Shown here one piece after another: positions 41,894 through 41,944 of a stretch of DNA of 41,944 nt (position 1 is its first letter; every line of letters starts with the position of its first letter). The notes under the pieces are model-generated. The model made no database searches, had not been told where the DNA came from, and worked only from the letters and a program-made list of their open reading frames with translations. The DNA lies in the NCBI RefSeq assembly GCF_009876115.1, contig NZ_WWSY01000018.1:1-41944 (forward strand). Reading direction: 5' to 3'. The position numbers were made by a program, and so were the translations under genes. Source of the DNA: Collinsella aerofaciens. Its GTDB lineage: Bacteria > Actinomycetota > Coriobacteriia > Coriobacteriales > Coriobacteriaceae.

Positions 41894-41935
41894 GCCTCAG
41901 GACTCAGCGCAACGCGTTGCGCTGAGTCCTGAGGC
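41894..41935. repeat. 42-bp perfect palindrome without loop
   Basis: The sequence reads the same on both strands across 42 bases, centred between 41914 and 41915 (centre AACG/CGTT), with no spacer. It lies upstream of the ATPase-nuclease operon and has no T tract, so it is not a usual terminator. It may be a cruciform site, a recombination scar or an operator. Confidence 0.85.
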
Positions 41936-41944
41936 GCGAATCCG

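Overview
The window looks like chromosomal DNA of a gut actinomycete of the class Coriobacteriia, most like Collinsella. This is inferred from the moderately high GC content, the tsaB-rimI-tsaD gene fusion, the IS110 remnant and the overall gene content. No database comparison was possible.

Left part (1-17.2 kb, housekeeping): the end of a 5S rRNA with its terminator is followed by a tight + strand operon: acpS, bifunctional NAD(P)HX repair enzyme, alr, family 4 uracil-DNA glycosylase, tsaE and a fused TsaB-RimI-TsaD. Next come a carbon-starvation (CstA) transporter behind an attenuator-like leader that encodes an Ile/Val-rich peptide, and an unusual protein with a JetD/Toprim-like C-terminus. 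A tRNA-Gln, a peptidoglycan-binding protein, a polyprenyl diphosphate synthase and a PTS EIIC-EIIB-HAD fusion lie on the - strand. Three copies of a large hairpin element (perfect arms of 33, 42 and 34 bp that differ between copies, around a fixed 69-nt core) sit in the gaps.

Middle part (17.2-27.3 kb, alpha-glucan use): a TreR-like GntR regulator, a sugar ABC importer (lipoprotein, two permeases, ATPase), glycogen/maltodextrin phosphorylase and 4-alpha-glucanotransferase. Near-identical 12-bp operators (TTGTTTAAACAA-like) precede the PTS gene, the regulator, the importer and malQ, which suggests one regulon. An array of six alternately inverted 15-bp repeats with exact 40-bp spacing lies between the importer and glgP.

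Right part (27.5-39.6 kb, accessory island): it is bounded by decayed IS110-type and IS1595-type transposase genes. It holds two radical-SAM peptide (RiPP) loci. One is decayed: a truncated radical SAM gene, an Ala/Val-rich 60-aa peptide and a frameshifted ABC exporter. The other has a strong promoter, two aligned 39-aa five-cysteine peptides, an ABC ATPase with two permeases, a radical SAM/SPASM maturase interrupted by one frameshift, and an ABC exporter. A DUF2975 membrane protein/HTH regulator pair lies between them.

Right end (39.8-41.9 kb): a - strand AAA ATPase gene overlaps a gene for a PD-(D/E)XK nuclease-like protein with a Cys-rich N-terminus, a candidate defence module. Just upstream is a 42-bp perfect palindrome.
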